A stretch of DNA of 7,707 bases, taken from assembly GCA_946538475.1 (NCBI GenBank), contig CAMNGN010000091.1, positions 1 through 7,707 on the forward strand, written 5' to 3'. Shown here piece after piece: positions 1-7,599 of the stretch. This DNA comes from an uncultured Blautia sp. (lineage in GTDB: Bacteria; Bacillota; Clostridia; Lachnospirales; Lachnospiraceae). The position numbers and the translations under genes were made by a program. A model generated the notes under the pieces. The model searched no databases. It was not told the DNA's origin and worked only from the letters and a program-made list of their open reading frames with translations. Every line of letters begins with the position of its first letter. Position 1 is the first letter of the stretch.

Positions 1-46
1 CAGATATGAAGATGCCAGATACTCAGGTTAAGGAAGTGCAATTTTT

Positions 47-2593
47 ATGCTGAAACTGACAGACATTTGCAAACAATACAAGACGGGGAACCTCGTCCAG
101 ACCGCCCTCGACCACATCTCGCTCACGCTGCGGGATAACGAGTTTGTCGCGATCCTCGGGCCCAGCGGCTCGGGTAAGACCACACTGCTCAACATCGTCG
201 GCGGGCTCGATCGCTACGACTCGGGCGATCTGGTGATCAACGGCGTTACCACCCGCAAATACAAAGACAGGGACTGGGACTCCTACCGCAACCACACCAT
301 CGGCTTTGTGTTCCAGAGCTACAATCTGATCCCCCACCAGACCGTCCTGGCCAACGTTGAGCTCGCCCTGACCATCTCGGGCATCTCCCGCGCCGAGCGG
401 AGAGCCAGAGCAACGAAGGCTCTCGAGGATGTAGGCCTCGGCGATCAGCTCCACAAAAAGCCCAACCAGATGTCCGGCGGTCAGATGCAGCGTGTGGCGA
501 TCGCCAGGGCGCTCGTGAACAACCCCGATATTCTTCTGGCCGATGAGCCGACCGGCGCGCTCGACACCAAAACCGGCCTGCAGGTCATGGAACTCCTCAA
601 GGAAGTAGCGAAGGACCGCCTGGTCGTGATGGTCACTCACAACCCCGAGCTGGCCGACAAATACGCCACCCGTATCGTTCGGCTGCAGGATGGGCGGATC
701 GTTGATGACACAGATCCCTACGAAGAAAGCGAGACTGTCGAAGGTGAGCACAGAAACTTCGGCAAAGCTTCCATGAGTTTCCGCACCGCCCTCTCCTTAA
801 GCCTCAACAATCTGGGCACAAAAAAAGGCCGGACGATCCTCACCGCATTTGCGGGATCGATCGGCATCATCGGCATCGCGCTGATCCTGTCGTTCTCGAC
901 GGGCGTCAACAATTACATCACCGACATTCAGCGAAAAACGATGACTTCGTACCCTGTGACGATCGAATCGCAGGCCATCGACCTGTCGAGCTTCATGAAC
1001 ACCGAGAATATGGAGGACCGCTGGGAAGGCGAGCCCGACCACGATATGGATGCGGTCTACTCCGATAACATCATGTACGAGATGGCCAGCACCTTCACCT
1101 CCAGTCTCACGCAGAACAACCTGAAAAAGTTTAAAGAATATCTGGACGATCCGAAAAATGATATTCATAAGTACATCGGTGAGAGCGGCATCGTCTACTC
1201 CTACAACGTCAAGTTCGATGTATTCTCGCGCGACCCGGACGGTGTTCTGGTCAATACGGACGGCGTCGATCTGCAGGGAGCATCCGAGCAGAATACTTCC
1301 ATGATGGGCGGCAGTTCCTACTTTTCGAACAACCGAAGCGTAGGTAATTTCCAGGAGCTCCTTCCCGGAAACGGCGACAATCTCATCAGCAAAGCAGTCA
1401 CCGACACCTATGATCTGGTCTACGGTGAATGGCCCGACTCCTATGACGAAGTGGTCCTGGTCCTTGACCGCCGCAATGAAGTACAGCTTACCACACTCTA
1501 CGAGTTGGGACTTCTGCCCTCCGAGAGTTATCATGAATTTCTGATGCAGCTCTCCGAGAGCACAGCCGAGACACCGGACGTACAGCGCTTTGAGTACGCG
1601 GACATCTGCGCGAAGGACCTGTATCTGATCCCCGCGTGCGACGAGTATCAAAAAGATGAGGACGGTGTATGGGCATCCGTCGCTTCCGACGCTTCGAAGA
1701 TGAGCGATATTGCAGACAACGCGCTGAAGCTGCACATTTCCGGCATCATCCGCCCGGCAGAGACCGACGACATCAGCGTCTCGTTCATCTGGACACCGCT
1801 CGCCTACACCAAGGCGCTCACGGACTACATCATCGACTACACCGAAAAGAGCGAAGTCGTTACGGAGCAGCAGGCGAATCCCGAGCAGAATCTGCTGACC
1901 GGCAAAGCCTTCGGCGAAGGCGGAACCAACTTCAATACCGGCACAGCCCTGGATTTCCTGAACACCATGACCAACAACGGCTCTTACGAGAGCAACATGC
2001 GCGCTTTCGGAGCCGTGGACCGTGAAAGCCCCTCCACCATCAACATTTACACCGATACCTTCCAGGCGAAGGACGGTATCACCGACTGTATCGAAAAATA
2101 CAACGAGGCAGCGGAGGAAAAAGACAAGATCACTTACACCGACTACGTCGGACTGCTGATGTCCTCCGTCACCAGGATGGTAAACGCGATCACCTACATC
2201 CTGATCGCTTTTGTGGCGGTCTCGCTCATCGTGTCTTCCATCATGATCGGGATCATCACCTACATCTCCGTTCTGGAGAGGACCAGAGAGATCGGTATCC
2301 TGCGCGCCATCGGTGCCTCAAAGAGGAATATCTCGCACGTGTTCAACGCCGAGACCTTCCTGATCGGGCTGTTCTCCGGCACGATGGGCATTCTCATCTC
2401 ACTGCTGCTGCTCATCCCGATCAACCATGTGGTGCACACCTACGCCGAGACCGACTCGATCAGCGCGTCACTGCCGCCACAGAGCGCGGCGATACTCATC
2501 ATCCTGAGTATGGTGCTGACCGTGATCGCCGGGTTTATTCCGGCAGGGAAAGCCGCGCGGAAGGATCCGGTGACGGCACTCCGCACGGAGTAA
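47..2593 (+). CDS. MacB-like ABC transporter, fused ATPase and FtsX-type permease (848 aa)
   Basis: This is a membrane ABC transporter with ATPase and permease in one chain. Seen: the N-terminal ATPase has Walker A GPSGSGKT (38-45), Q-loop Gln90, signature MSGGQMQR (142-149), Walker B ILLADE (162-167, catalytic Glu167), D-loop ALD (171-173) and switch His198, so it should be active. After a short linker come TM1 (about 264-284), an extracytoplasmic domain of roughly 425 residues, then TM2 (715-740), the cytoplasmic motif ERTREIGILRAIGAS, TM3 (771-792), TM4 (814-834) and the FtsX-type tail AARKDPVTALR. Four membrane segments with the large domain after TM1 is the MacB/LolC topology. The ATG at 47 follows AAGGAAG (30-36) with a 10-base gap. 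Family knowledge: such proteins dimerise and move peptides, drugs or lipoproteins, or pass force across the membrane. E. coli MacB is 648 residues, so this ectodomain is much larger. The substrate is unknown. No promoter is visible in the 46 bases upstream, so it may be cotranscribed with a gene outside the window. Confidence 0.93.
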   Translation: MLKLTDICKQYKTGNLVQTALDHISLTLRDNEFVAILGPSGSGKTTLLNIVGGLDRYDSGDLVINGVTTRKYKDRDWDSYRNHTIGFVFQSYNLIPHQTVLANVELALTISGISRAERRARATKALEDVGLGDQLHKKPNQMSGGQMQRVAIARALVNNPDILLADEPTGALDTKTGLQVMELLKEVAKDRLVVMVTHNPELADKYATRIVRLQDGRIVDDTDPYEESETVEGEHRNFGKASMSFRTALSLSLNNLGTKKGRTILTAFAGSIGIIGIALILSFSTGVNNYITDIQRKTMTSYPVTIESQAIDLSSFMNTENMEDRWEGEPDHDMDAVYSDNIMYEMASTFTSSLTQNNLKKFKEYLDDPKNDIHKYIGESGIVYSYNVKFDVFSRDPDGVLVNTDGVDLQGASEQNTSMMGGSSYFSNNRSVGNFQELLPGNGDNLISKAVTDTYDLVYGEWPDSYDEVVLVLDRRNEVQLTTLYELGLLPSESYHEFLMQLSESTAETPDVQRFEYADICAKDLYLIPACDEYQKDEDGVWASVASDASKMSDIADNALKLHISGIIRPAETDDISVSFIWTPLAYTKALTDYIIDYTEKSEVVTEQQANPEQNLLTGKAFGEGGTNFNTGTALDFLNTMTNNGSYESNMRAFGAVDRESPSTINIYTDTFQAKDGITDCIEKYNEAAEEKDKITYTDYVGLLMSSVTRMVNAITYILIAFVAVSLIVSSIMIGIITYISVLERTREIGILRAIGASKRNISHVFNAETFLIGLFSGTMGILISLLLLIPINHVVHTYAETDSISASLPPQSAAILIILSMVLTVIAGFIPAGKAARKDPVTALRTE

Positions 2594-2643
2594 AAAGAGG
2601 CCACCGCCCTTAGACTGATGTGTCTAAGGGCGGTGGCCTTTTA
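2594..2643. terminator. Strong, probably bidirectional intrinsic terminator
   Basis: Arms 2599-2615 and 2622-2638 form a perfect 17-bp, G+C-rich stem closed by the 6-base loop TGATGT. On the plus strand the stem is followed by TTTT (2639-2642) and begins 5 bases after the stop codon of the MacB-like gene. On the minus strand it is followed by TCTTTTTA, because AAAAA precedes the left arm. The A and T flanks can extend the stem further. It should end the plus-strand transcript and act as a backup stop for the convergent nup operon. Confidence 0.93.
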
Positions 2644-2671
2644 TGGCGGGCGGTCTGTCACAACCGGAAGG

Positions 2672-2712
2672 AAAAAGGGGGCAAGACAGAGAACCGTCCC
2701 CTGTCTTGCCCC
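2672..2712 (-). terminator. Hairpin terminator of the nup operon, built on a GGGGACGGTTC repeat
   Basis: Arms GGGGCAAGACAG (2678-2689) and CTGTCTTGCCCC (2701-2712) pair perfectly over 12 bp around an 11-base loop (2690-2700). Read on the minus strand, the stem lies 12 bases past the stop codon of the last nup gene and is followed by CTTTTTC, which fits an intrinsic terminator in that direction only; the plus-strand side has no T run. The loop and inner stem carry the core GGGGACGGTTCT on the minus strand, which recurs at 7639-7649, so this is probably a dispersed palindromic repeat that serves as the terminator. Confidence 0.75.
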
Positions 2713-2724
2713 TCATAATTAAAA

Positions 2725-3663
2725 TTATCTCGAGCCCTTATCGTAAGGAATACCCTCCGCCTTCGGCGCCCTGGAATTCTTAGATGTGAACGCCAGAACG
2801 ATCAGCGAAATCAGATAAGGCATCATGTTGTAGACAGAGCCCGGAATCTTGAGCGCTGCCAGGAAATCGAAGCCGGAATACACGTTCGACAGCGCACGGA
2901 AGAAACCGAACAGAAGAGCTGCCAGACCGATATTCACCGGTTTCCACTGACCAAAGATCATAACGGCCAGAGCCAGGAAACCGAAGCCCGCGACACCTGT
3001 CTCAAACTTCCACTCGGAAACGCCGGCAGTGATATACACGATACCACCGATACCGCCAAGGATTCCCGAAAGCAGAACGCCCGACCAGCGCATCTTATAA
3101 ACATTGATACCGACACTGTCAGCCGCCTGAGGATTCTCACCGCAGGCCATCAGACGAAGGCCGAAACGTGTCTTGTAAAGAACAACATACGCACAGACCA
3201 GCGCGATCACAGCAACCAGCATAAACCAGTTGAACTCGAACTTGCCAAGCTTAACGATGAAAGCCTTCTTCGCATTCACATACTGAATGGTCGAAGAAAC
3301 GTTGTCCGGATTCTCATGCATGTTGACTGCCTTGACAATAACGGTAGCCGCTGCGGTAGAAAGAATATTCAGCGCCGTACCTACCAGCGTCTGGTCCGCC
3401 TTAAAATTGATGCAGGCCACGCCAAGCAGCACCGTATATACCATACCGGAAAGTGCCGAAATAATAATAACCGCCAGCACGATGACGATAGCCGGAGCAT
3501 TTGCCAGGCCCTTCATCGTAAACGCACCGCCCAGCGCACCGATAACCATAACGCCCTCAAGGCCCAGGTTAATAACGCCGGAATGCTCCGAGAAACATCC
3601 TCCCAAAGCAACCAGGGAAAGAACGGAAGCAAAAATAAGAGTATACTGAATCAGAAGGATCAT
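2725..3663 (-). CDS. nupQ: Nucleoside-type ABC transporter permease, NupQ/NupC-like (312 aa)
   Basis: This is the second integral membrane subunit of a BMP-type importer (BPD_transp_2 family), and should pair with the product of the preceding permease gene. Seen: a very hydrophobic chain with about eight or nine membrane segments (for example 3-22, 54-83, 94-112, 145-163, 190-212 and 282-296), the hallmark VINLGLEG (30-37), ADQTLVGTALNIL (89-101), and the cytoplasmic stretch GLRLMACGENPQAADSVGI (168-186), which occupies the usual place of the ATPase-coupling loop. The length is near that of B. subtilis NupQ (about 319). Its ATG overlaps the TGA of the upstream permease gene (ATGA, 3660-3663), and it has its own AAAGGAGGG 8 bases before the start, so translation is likely coupled but also strong. 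It is the last gene of the operon; a hairpin terminator follows after 12 bases. The symbol follows B. subtilis by gene order and motifs. The substrate, purine and/or pyrimidine nucleosides, is inferred. Confidence 0.9.
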   Translation of the reverse strand: MILLIQYTLIFASVLSLVALGGCFSEHSGVINLGLEGVMVIGALGGAFTMKGLANAPAIVIVLAVIIISALSGMVYTVLLGVACINFKADQTLVGTALNILSTAAATVIVKAVNMHENPDNVSSTIQYVNAKKAFIVKLGKFEFNWFMLVAVIALVCAYVVLYKTRFGLRLMACGENPQAADSVGINVYKMRWSGVLLSGILGGIGGIVYITAGVSEWKFETGVAGFGFLALAVMIFGQWKPVNIGLAALLFGFFRALSNVYSGFDFLAALKIPGSVYNMMPYLISLIVLAFTSKNSRAPKAEGIPYDKGSR

Positions 3664-4760
3664 TTCTTATGCCCTCCTTTCCCGGAACCGGATTTGTTCA
3701 TCACAAGCTTGAAGAAAAGAACAAATCCACACAGATAAATGATGATTGCCGAGATCAGATCGGAGATCTGAGACGGATACACGCTCATGTCGATCTCGGA
3801 ACCGCCAAGCGTAATGTGCTGAATAAAGAAGGATGAGAAGATCGTTCCGATAGGATTCAGACCTCCCAGGAAAGTAGCGGCGATGCCGTTGAATCCCATG
3901 GCAGGAACCGAAGACTGCGTTACCGACCACTCCTCGATCGCACTCAGATAGAAGAACGAAGCACCGAGACCGGCAAGGATACCGCCGATCATAAGGGTGA
4001 GGATGATGTTCTTCTTCTCATTCATTCCGGCATACTTAGCCGCTTCTTTGTTAAAACCGGTCGCACGCAGCTCGTAGCCGAATTTTGTCTTGTTCAGAAC
4101 GACCCAAACCACGACAGCAATAATGACCGACAGGGGGATCGCGATGGTCACGTACTTATTCTTTGCAAAGAACGCTCCCATGCCGAGAGACGGCAGGATT
4201 CCTCCCGGGTTCACGGAAGAAAGCTTAAGCGTATACGGGCTCGATGGCTCCTTAACGCCGGAGAGCAGCATGTTGACCAGATACAGACCGATCCAGTTCA
4301 GCATGATACCGGAGATAACTTCGTTAACATTGCAGTAAGCTTTCAGGAATCCGACGATGGTTCCGAAAAGACCGCCTGCCACGATGGCAAGAATCACGCA
4401 CATAAACCACGGAAGCTTCCATGCCAGACCTGCGTACAGGCACATGCCGGCGCCGGCAACATACTGGCCGGCAGCTCCGATGTTGAACAGACCAACTTTA
4501 TAGCAGAAGTTGATGGAAAGCGCACACATCAGAAGCGGAGAAGTTTTTACCAGTGTATTTCCCAGGTTCTTAAGCCTTGCGGGGCCGCTCGAACGGGTCA
4601 TGAAATTCTGCATGATCGCCACGATGGCGTCCCACGCACCGGCGGGGTTGATGATCAGAAGAACAATGAATCCGACCAGAAGACCCACCACGATGCAGAT
4701 AAGGGCAGCCAGAATGGCCTGGAAACCTTCATTTTTCAGGATGCTCTTTTTCTCATTCAT
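3660..4760 (-). CDS. nupP: Nucleoside-type ABC transporter permease, NupP/NupB-like (366 aa)
   Basis: This is the larger membrane subunit of the importer (BPD_transp_2 family). Seen: a short cytoplasmic N-terminus, TM1 at about 15-37, the hallmark FNIGAAGQ (92-99), NEVISGIMLNWI (146-157), a coupling-type loop GYELRATGFNKEAAKYAGM (228-246), a membrane segment at 251-272, and GFNGIAATFLGGLNPIG (289-305). These motifs, in this order, mark the NupP-type subunit rather than sugar-importer permeases such as RbsC. The C-terminus is a basic, Gly/Lys-rich tail after the last membrane segment. The start overlaps the ATPase stop codon (ATGA, 4757-4760), with GAAGGTG upstream inside the ATPase gene as a moderate ribosome site, so translational coupling is likely. 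The length is close to B. subtilis NupP (about 348). The subunit role is secure; the exact substrate is inferred from the family. Confidence 0.92.
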   Translation of the reverse strand: MNEKKSILKNEGFQAILAALICIVVGLLVGFIVLLIINPAGAWDAIVAIMQNFMTRSSGPARLKNLGNTLVKTSPLLMCALSINFCYKVGLFNIGAAGQYVAGAGMCLYAGLAWKLPWFMCVILAIVAGGLFGTIVGFLKAYCNVNEVISGIMLNWIGLYLVNMLLSGVKEPSSPYTLKLSSVNPGGILPSLGMGAFFAKNKYVTIAIPLSVIIAVVVWVVLNKTKFGYELRATGFNKEAAKYAGMNEKKNIILTLMIGGILAGLGASFFYLSAIEEWSVTQSSVPAMGFNGIAATFLGGLNPIGTIFSSFFIQHITLGGSEIDMSVYPSQISDLISAIIIYLCGFVLFFKLVMNKSGSGKGGHKK

Positions 4761-6289
4761 GCTGTCACCTTCTCTCTCTTGGCACCTGCCATGTAAAGAC
4801 CGAGCTCTTCTGTAGTCGTCTTCTTGGGATCGACCTCACCTACGATCTCGCCTTCGTACATGACAAGGATACGGTCGGAAACATTCATGACTTCTTCCAG
4901 TTCAAGCGAGACCAGAAGGACCGCGTTTCCTTTATCTCTGTGGGCGATGATCTGGCTGTGGATATTTTCGATCGCGCCGACATCAAGACCTCTTGTGGGC
5001 TGTACCGCCACCAGAAGTTTCGGGTCTTTGTCCAGCTCACGGGCGATGATGGCCTTCTGCTGGTTACCACCGGACATACTGCGGGCGATGGTGATGGGGC
5101 CCTGGCCCGAACGCACGTCGAACTCCTCGATCAGGCGCTCCGCATACTGGCGGATCGGCCCGCGTTTGAGGAAGCCAAGGCCGGACACAAATTCGGGCTG
5201 CCAGTAACGCTGCAGGACCATATTGTATTCAAGAGAATAATCCAGGACCAGTCCGTGTTTGTGACGGTCCTCGGGAATGTGACTCATCTTATCGGAACGC
5301 TGACGGATCGTATCCTTGCTGATCTCCTTCCCGCAAAGCTTGATGCTTCCCGAAGCCAGCGGTTCAAGTCCGGTGAGGCCATAAACCAGCTCGGTCTGTC
5401 CGTTTCCGTCGATACCTGCGATACAGACGATCTCGCCCGCACGCACCTTGAAGGAGACATTCTTGACGGCGTTGTTGTGATGCGCTTTGGACGCCACCGT
5501 CATGTTGTTGACTTCCAGAATGACCTCGCCCGGCTGAGCTTCTGCCTTTTCGGCAACCAGCTGAACATCACGGCCGACCATCATACGGGACAGCTCTTCC
5601 TGCGTGGTCCCTTTGATGTCCACGGTGCCGATGTATTTACCGCGGCGAAGAACGCTGCAGCGGTCTGCCACGGTCATGATCTCGTTCAGCTTGTGGGAGA
5701 TGAACAGGATCGATTTTCCCTCTGCTGCCAGGCTCTTCATGATGATCATCAGCTCATCGATCTCCTGTGGCGTAAGAACAGCGGTCGGCTCGTCGAAGAT
5801 CAGGACTTCGTTGTCACGATAGAGCATCTTCAGAATTTCGGTACGCTGCTGCATACCTACGGTGATATCCTCGATGAGGGCGTCGGGATCGACACTCAGG
5901 CCATATTTGTCCGACAGAGCCATGACTTTCTTACGCGCTTCATCCTTCTGCAGGAAACCGTTCTTTGTGGTTTCGACACCCAGAATGATGTTGTCCAGGA
6001 CCGAGAAGCACTGCACCAGTTTAAAATGCTGGTGAACCATGCCGATGCCCAGATCGTTGGCTACGTTCGGGTCGGTGATCTTAACTTCTTTTCCATCTTT
6101 TTTGATGACACCCTCCTCAGCCTGATACAGACCGAAAAGAACGCTCATCAGGGTGGATTTTCCTGCTCCGTTTTCTCCCAGCAGAGCGTGGATCTCACCC
6201 TTTCTAAGCTGAATAGTGACATCGTCGTTTGCTATGATGCCGGGGAAACGCTTGGTTATGTGCAGCATCTCAATAGCATATTCGCTCAA
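4757..6289 (-). CDS. nupO: Nucleoside-type ABC transporter ATPase, two tandem domains, NupO/NupA-like (510 aa, TTG start)
   Basis: This cytoplasmic subunit powers the importer with two ABC domains in one chain. Domain 1 has Walker A GENGAGKS (38-45), Q-loop Gln87, a degenerate signature VGMQQR (144-149), Walker B VLIFDE (catalytic Glu167) and switch His199. Domain 2 has GIDGNGQT (292-299), where Gln298 replaces the Walker A lysine, the intact signature MSGGNQQ (405-411), and Walker B ending in Gln430 instead of Glu; Leu462 stands where the switch His would be. So probably only one composite site (Walker motifs of domain 1 with the signature of domain 2) hydrolyses ATP. This asymmetry is normal in NupO/YufO-type ATPases. 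The start is taken as TTG at 6289: AAAGGAGGG lies 6 bases before it, and the protein then begins MSEYAIEMLHITKRFPG, as in the family, with 510 residues like B. subtilis NupO. A longer frame from GTG at 6307 would translate the ribosome site itself. Confidence 0.94.
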   Translation of the reverse strand: MSEYAIEMLHITKRFPGIIANDDVTIQLRKGEIHALLGENGAGKSTLMSVLFGLYQAEEGVIKKDGKEVKITDPNVANDLGIGMVHQHFKLVQCFSVLDNIILGVETTKNGFLQKDEARKKVMALSDKYGLSVDPDALIEDITVGMQQRTEILKMLYRDNEVLIFDEPTAVLTPQEIDELMIIMKSLAAEGKSILFISHKLNEIMTVADRCSVLRRGKYIGTVDIKGTTQEELSRMMVGRDVQLVAEKAEAQPGEVILEVNNMTVASKAHHNNAVKNVSFKVRAGEIVCIAGIDGNGQTELVYGLTGLEPLASGSIKLCGKEISKDTIRQRSDKMSHIPEDRHKHGLVLDYSLEYNMVLQRYWQPEFVSGLGFLKRGPIRQYAERLIEEFDVRSGQGPITIARSMSGGNQQKAIIARELDKDPKLLVAVQPTRGLDVGAIENIHSQIIAHRDKGNAVLLVSLELEEVMNVSDRILVMYEGEIVGEVDPKKTTTEELGLYMAGAKREKVTA

Positions 6290-6295
6290 AGTAGT

Positions 6296-6304
6296 CCCTC
6301 CTTT
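6296..6304 (-). promoter_or_regulatory. Shine-Dalgarno site that fixes the TTG start of the ATPase gene
   Basis: Read on the minus strand this is AAAGGAGGG, a near-perfect ribosome site, followed by ACTACT and then TTG. It lies inside the longer GTG-started frame, and no other Shine-Dalgarno of this quality lies ahead of that GTG (6307), so it favours the TTG. Confidence 0.85.
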
Positions 6305-6328
6305 CACTAAAGACGTCCCTTATACGTC

Positions 6329-6360
6329 AAAACGGCCGGCAGAAATGAATCTGCCGGTCG
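6329..6360 (-). terminator. Intercistronic hairpin, possible leaky terminator or mRNA stabiliser
   Basis: On the minus strand the arms CCGGCAGA and TCTGCCGG form a perfect 8-bp stem (6336-6343 with 6350-6357) around a 6-base loop; two further outer pairs follow one mismatch. TTTT comes right after. It sits 13 bases past the stop of the binding-protein gene and about 45 bases before the ATPase start. With so short a T run it probably lets part of the transcription through, or protects the upstream message 3' end, which would give more binding protein than ATPase. A smaller 5-bp dyad (6312-6328) lies just downstream. Confidence 0.6.
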
Positions 6361-6373
6361 TGACTGTCAGCAA

Positions 6374-7501
6374 TTATTTGATGTTGCCCTGGAAATTCAC
6401 GGTAACATTCTCAGCTGTCGGCTGTTCAGCAGAAGTATCGTTGGAAACTTCGATGTCGCCATTGAAAATGCTTGCAACAAGCGCCGCATAATCGTCCTGG
6501 GTAAAGGTGTCGTTCCACTGTGTGGTCTCGATCGGAAGCTGCACATAGTTTGCTGCCGGATCATCAGCAGAAACAAGGCCAAGGTTCTGAACCTGTCCGC
6601 CGTAGTTATCCCACTCGTCATTCAGGATGGCGGTAAGAAGTGTATCAACGGTAGCGCCGAGGCCCTTCATAGCGGATGTAACGGTCATGCCATCGCCATA
6701 CTGTCCGTCGATGATGCCGGCCTGATCAACGTCTACACCGATGACTTTGCCGTCAACCTTTGCAGCAGCTTCTGCAGCAGATGTATAGATACCGCCGCCG
6801 CATGCAAAGACGACTTCTGTTCCGCCCTGATACCAGGTATCCATGGCTGCGGTGATATCAGCATCGCCATAGAACTGATTGCCGTATGCGTAGTTGATCT
6901 CTACGCCTTCTGCGCCGATCTCGGCTGCAGCAGCGTCAGCGCCCTGTACGAAGCCGTATCCGTAACGGATAACTGCCGGAACAGCCATGCCGCCGAGGAA
7001 GCCGAGCTTGGTGTAGCCCATCTTTACGGCTGCAACGCCTGCCATGTAGCCGGCGATCTCTTCCTGATATACTGCCGAGAAGACGTTGTCAAGTGCATAG
7101 CCTTCTTCTCCGGCTGCGGTGTCAAGATCATACTGGGAAACATCCAGTGCCACGAATTTGGCATCCGGATACATTTCAGCGGTCTCTACGATTGCTTCTG
7201 CGAATGCATAGCCCGGAACTACGACAACATTGTAGTCATCTTCGCAGGCTTTCTCGATCATGGATACACGGTCTGCTGTAGAGTCGCCGCTCGGTTTGTA
7301 ATAGGTAAAGTCTACACCGTTCTCCTCGCACCATGCTTTGGCTGCTTCGTAGGTGGTCTGGTTGAAGGACTGGTCGGTGATATCACCGTAGTCGGTTACC
7401 ATGGCAACTCTGATGTCAGAGTCTGCATAAACGGGAACAGCAGCGGTAGCCATACCGGCAATCATAGCTGCAGCAAGTGTTACTGAAAGAAATTTTTTCA
7501 T
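6374..7501 (-). CDS. nupN: BMP-family substrate-binding protein, NupN/PnrA-like, without a lipobox (375 aa)
   Basis: This exported protein should capture the nucleoside and deliver it to the permeases. Seen: a signal peptide (MKK, a hydrophobic core at about 4-22, then a VYA-DS cut site after Ala26), followed by the Bmp/PnrA fold: TDYGDITDQSFNQ (36-48), Asp120 in ALDVSQ, GYMAGVAAVKMG (151-162), GFLGGMAVP (167-175) and GVDVDQ (255-260). In PnrA-type proteins the first motif and the aspartates near these positions help hold the nucleoside; the residue assignment here is by motif only. Unusually there is no cysteine before residue 58, hence no lipoprotein lipobox, whereas family members in Gram-positives are normally lipid-anchored. 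The ATG at 7501 follows GGGAGG with a 7-base gap. It is first in the operon, about 62 bases after the likely transcription start. Family members also bind related purines, so the substrate is inferred, not shown. Confidence 0.92.
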   Translation of the reverse strand: MKKFLSVTLAAAMIAGMATAAVPVYADSDIRVAMVTDYGDITDQSFNQTTYEAAKAWCEENGVDFTYYKPSGDSTADRVSMIEKACEDDYNVVVVPGYAFAEAIVETAEMYPDAKFVALDVSQYDLDTAAGEEGYALDNVFSAVYQEEIAGYMAGVAAVKMGYTKLGFLGGMAVPAVIRYGYGFVQGADAAAAEIGAEGVEINYAYGNQFYGDADITAAMDTWYQGGTEVVFACGGGIYTSAAEAAAKVDGKVIGVDVDQAGIIDGQYGDGMTVTSAMKGLGATVDTLLTAILNDEWDNYGGQVQNLGLVSADDPAANYVQLPIETTQWNDTFTQDDYAALVASIFNGDIEVSNDTSAEQPTAENVTVNFQGNIK

Positions 7502-7569
7502 ATTTTTGCCTCCCTCTCTGCCTGTTGTGATTTGAGTTATTTTTGGTTACAGGCCATTTATGTAGTCAT

Positions 7570-7599
7570 ATTATACCACGATACAGCCGGATTCCGCAA
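7570..7599 (-). promoter_or_regulatory. Promoter of the nup operon, extended -10
   Basis: On the minus strand a perfect TATAAT (7570-7575) is preceded by TGG, an extended -10 element. A weak -35, TTGCGG (7594-7599), stands 18 bases upstream. Transcription should start near 7563, leaving a leader of about 62 bases that holds only the ribosome site. That is too short for a purine riboswitch, and I see none of its conserved core. Confidence 0.8.

Noticed and set aside
2..31. Short open frames running in from the left edge (one ends at TAA 29-31 with tail RYEDARYSG, another at TGA 51-53)
   Set aside because: Nine to sixteen codons in two competing frames cannot be assigned. An upstream gene in the same transcript is possible but not supportable from this window.
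23..751. A 242-codon minus-strand frame opposite the MacB-like ATPase domain
   Set aside because: It is antisense to the Walker and signature motifs of a real ATPase domain and has no family resemblance of its own.
797..1735. A 312-codon minus-strand frame inside the MacB-like gene
   Set aside because: It lies wholly within the ectodomain-coding part of a clear gene, has no ribosome site I can see and no recognisable motif; it is a by-product of codon bias.
3755..3771. A 7-bp inverted repeat TCAGATC-GGA-GATCTGA inside the NupP-like permease gene
   Set aside because: It encodes part of the conserved reading frame (SQISDLIS) and has no T run or promoter nearby, so it is most simply chance within coding sequence.
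292..5500. Loss of Walker lysine and glutamate in the second ATPase domain as a sign of a broken gene (seen within 4757-6289)
   Set aside because: Family members of the NupO/YufO type normally carry Gln in place of the domain-2 Walker A lysine and a degenerate Walker B, so this is a family trait and not decay.
4940..6310. A 456-codon open frame on the plus strand opposite the ATPase gene
   Set aside because: The minus-strand ATPase here is complete with all ABC motifs. The opposite frame has no recognisable domain, and its codon positions simply mirror the ATPase codons, so it is an antisense shadow.
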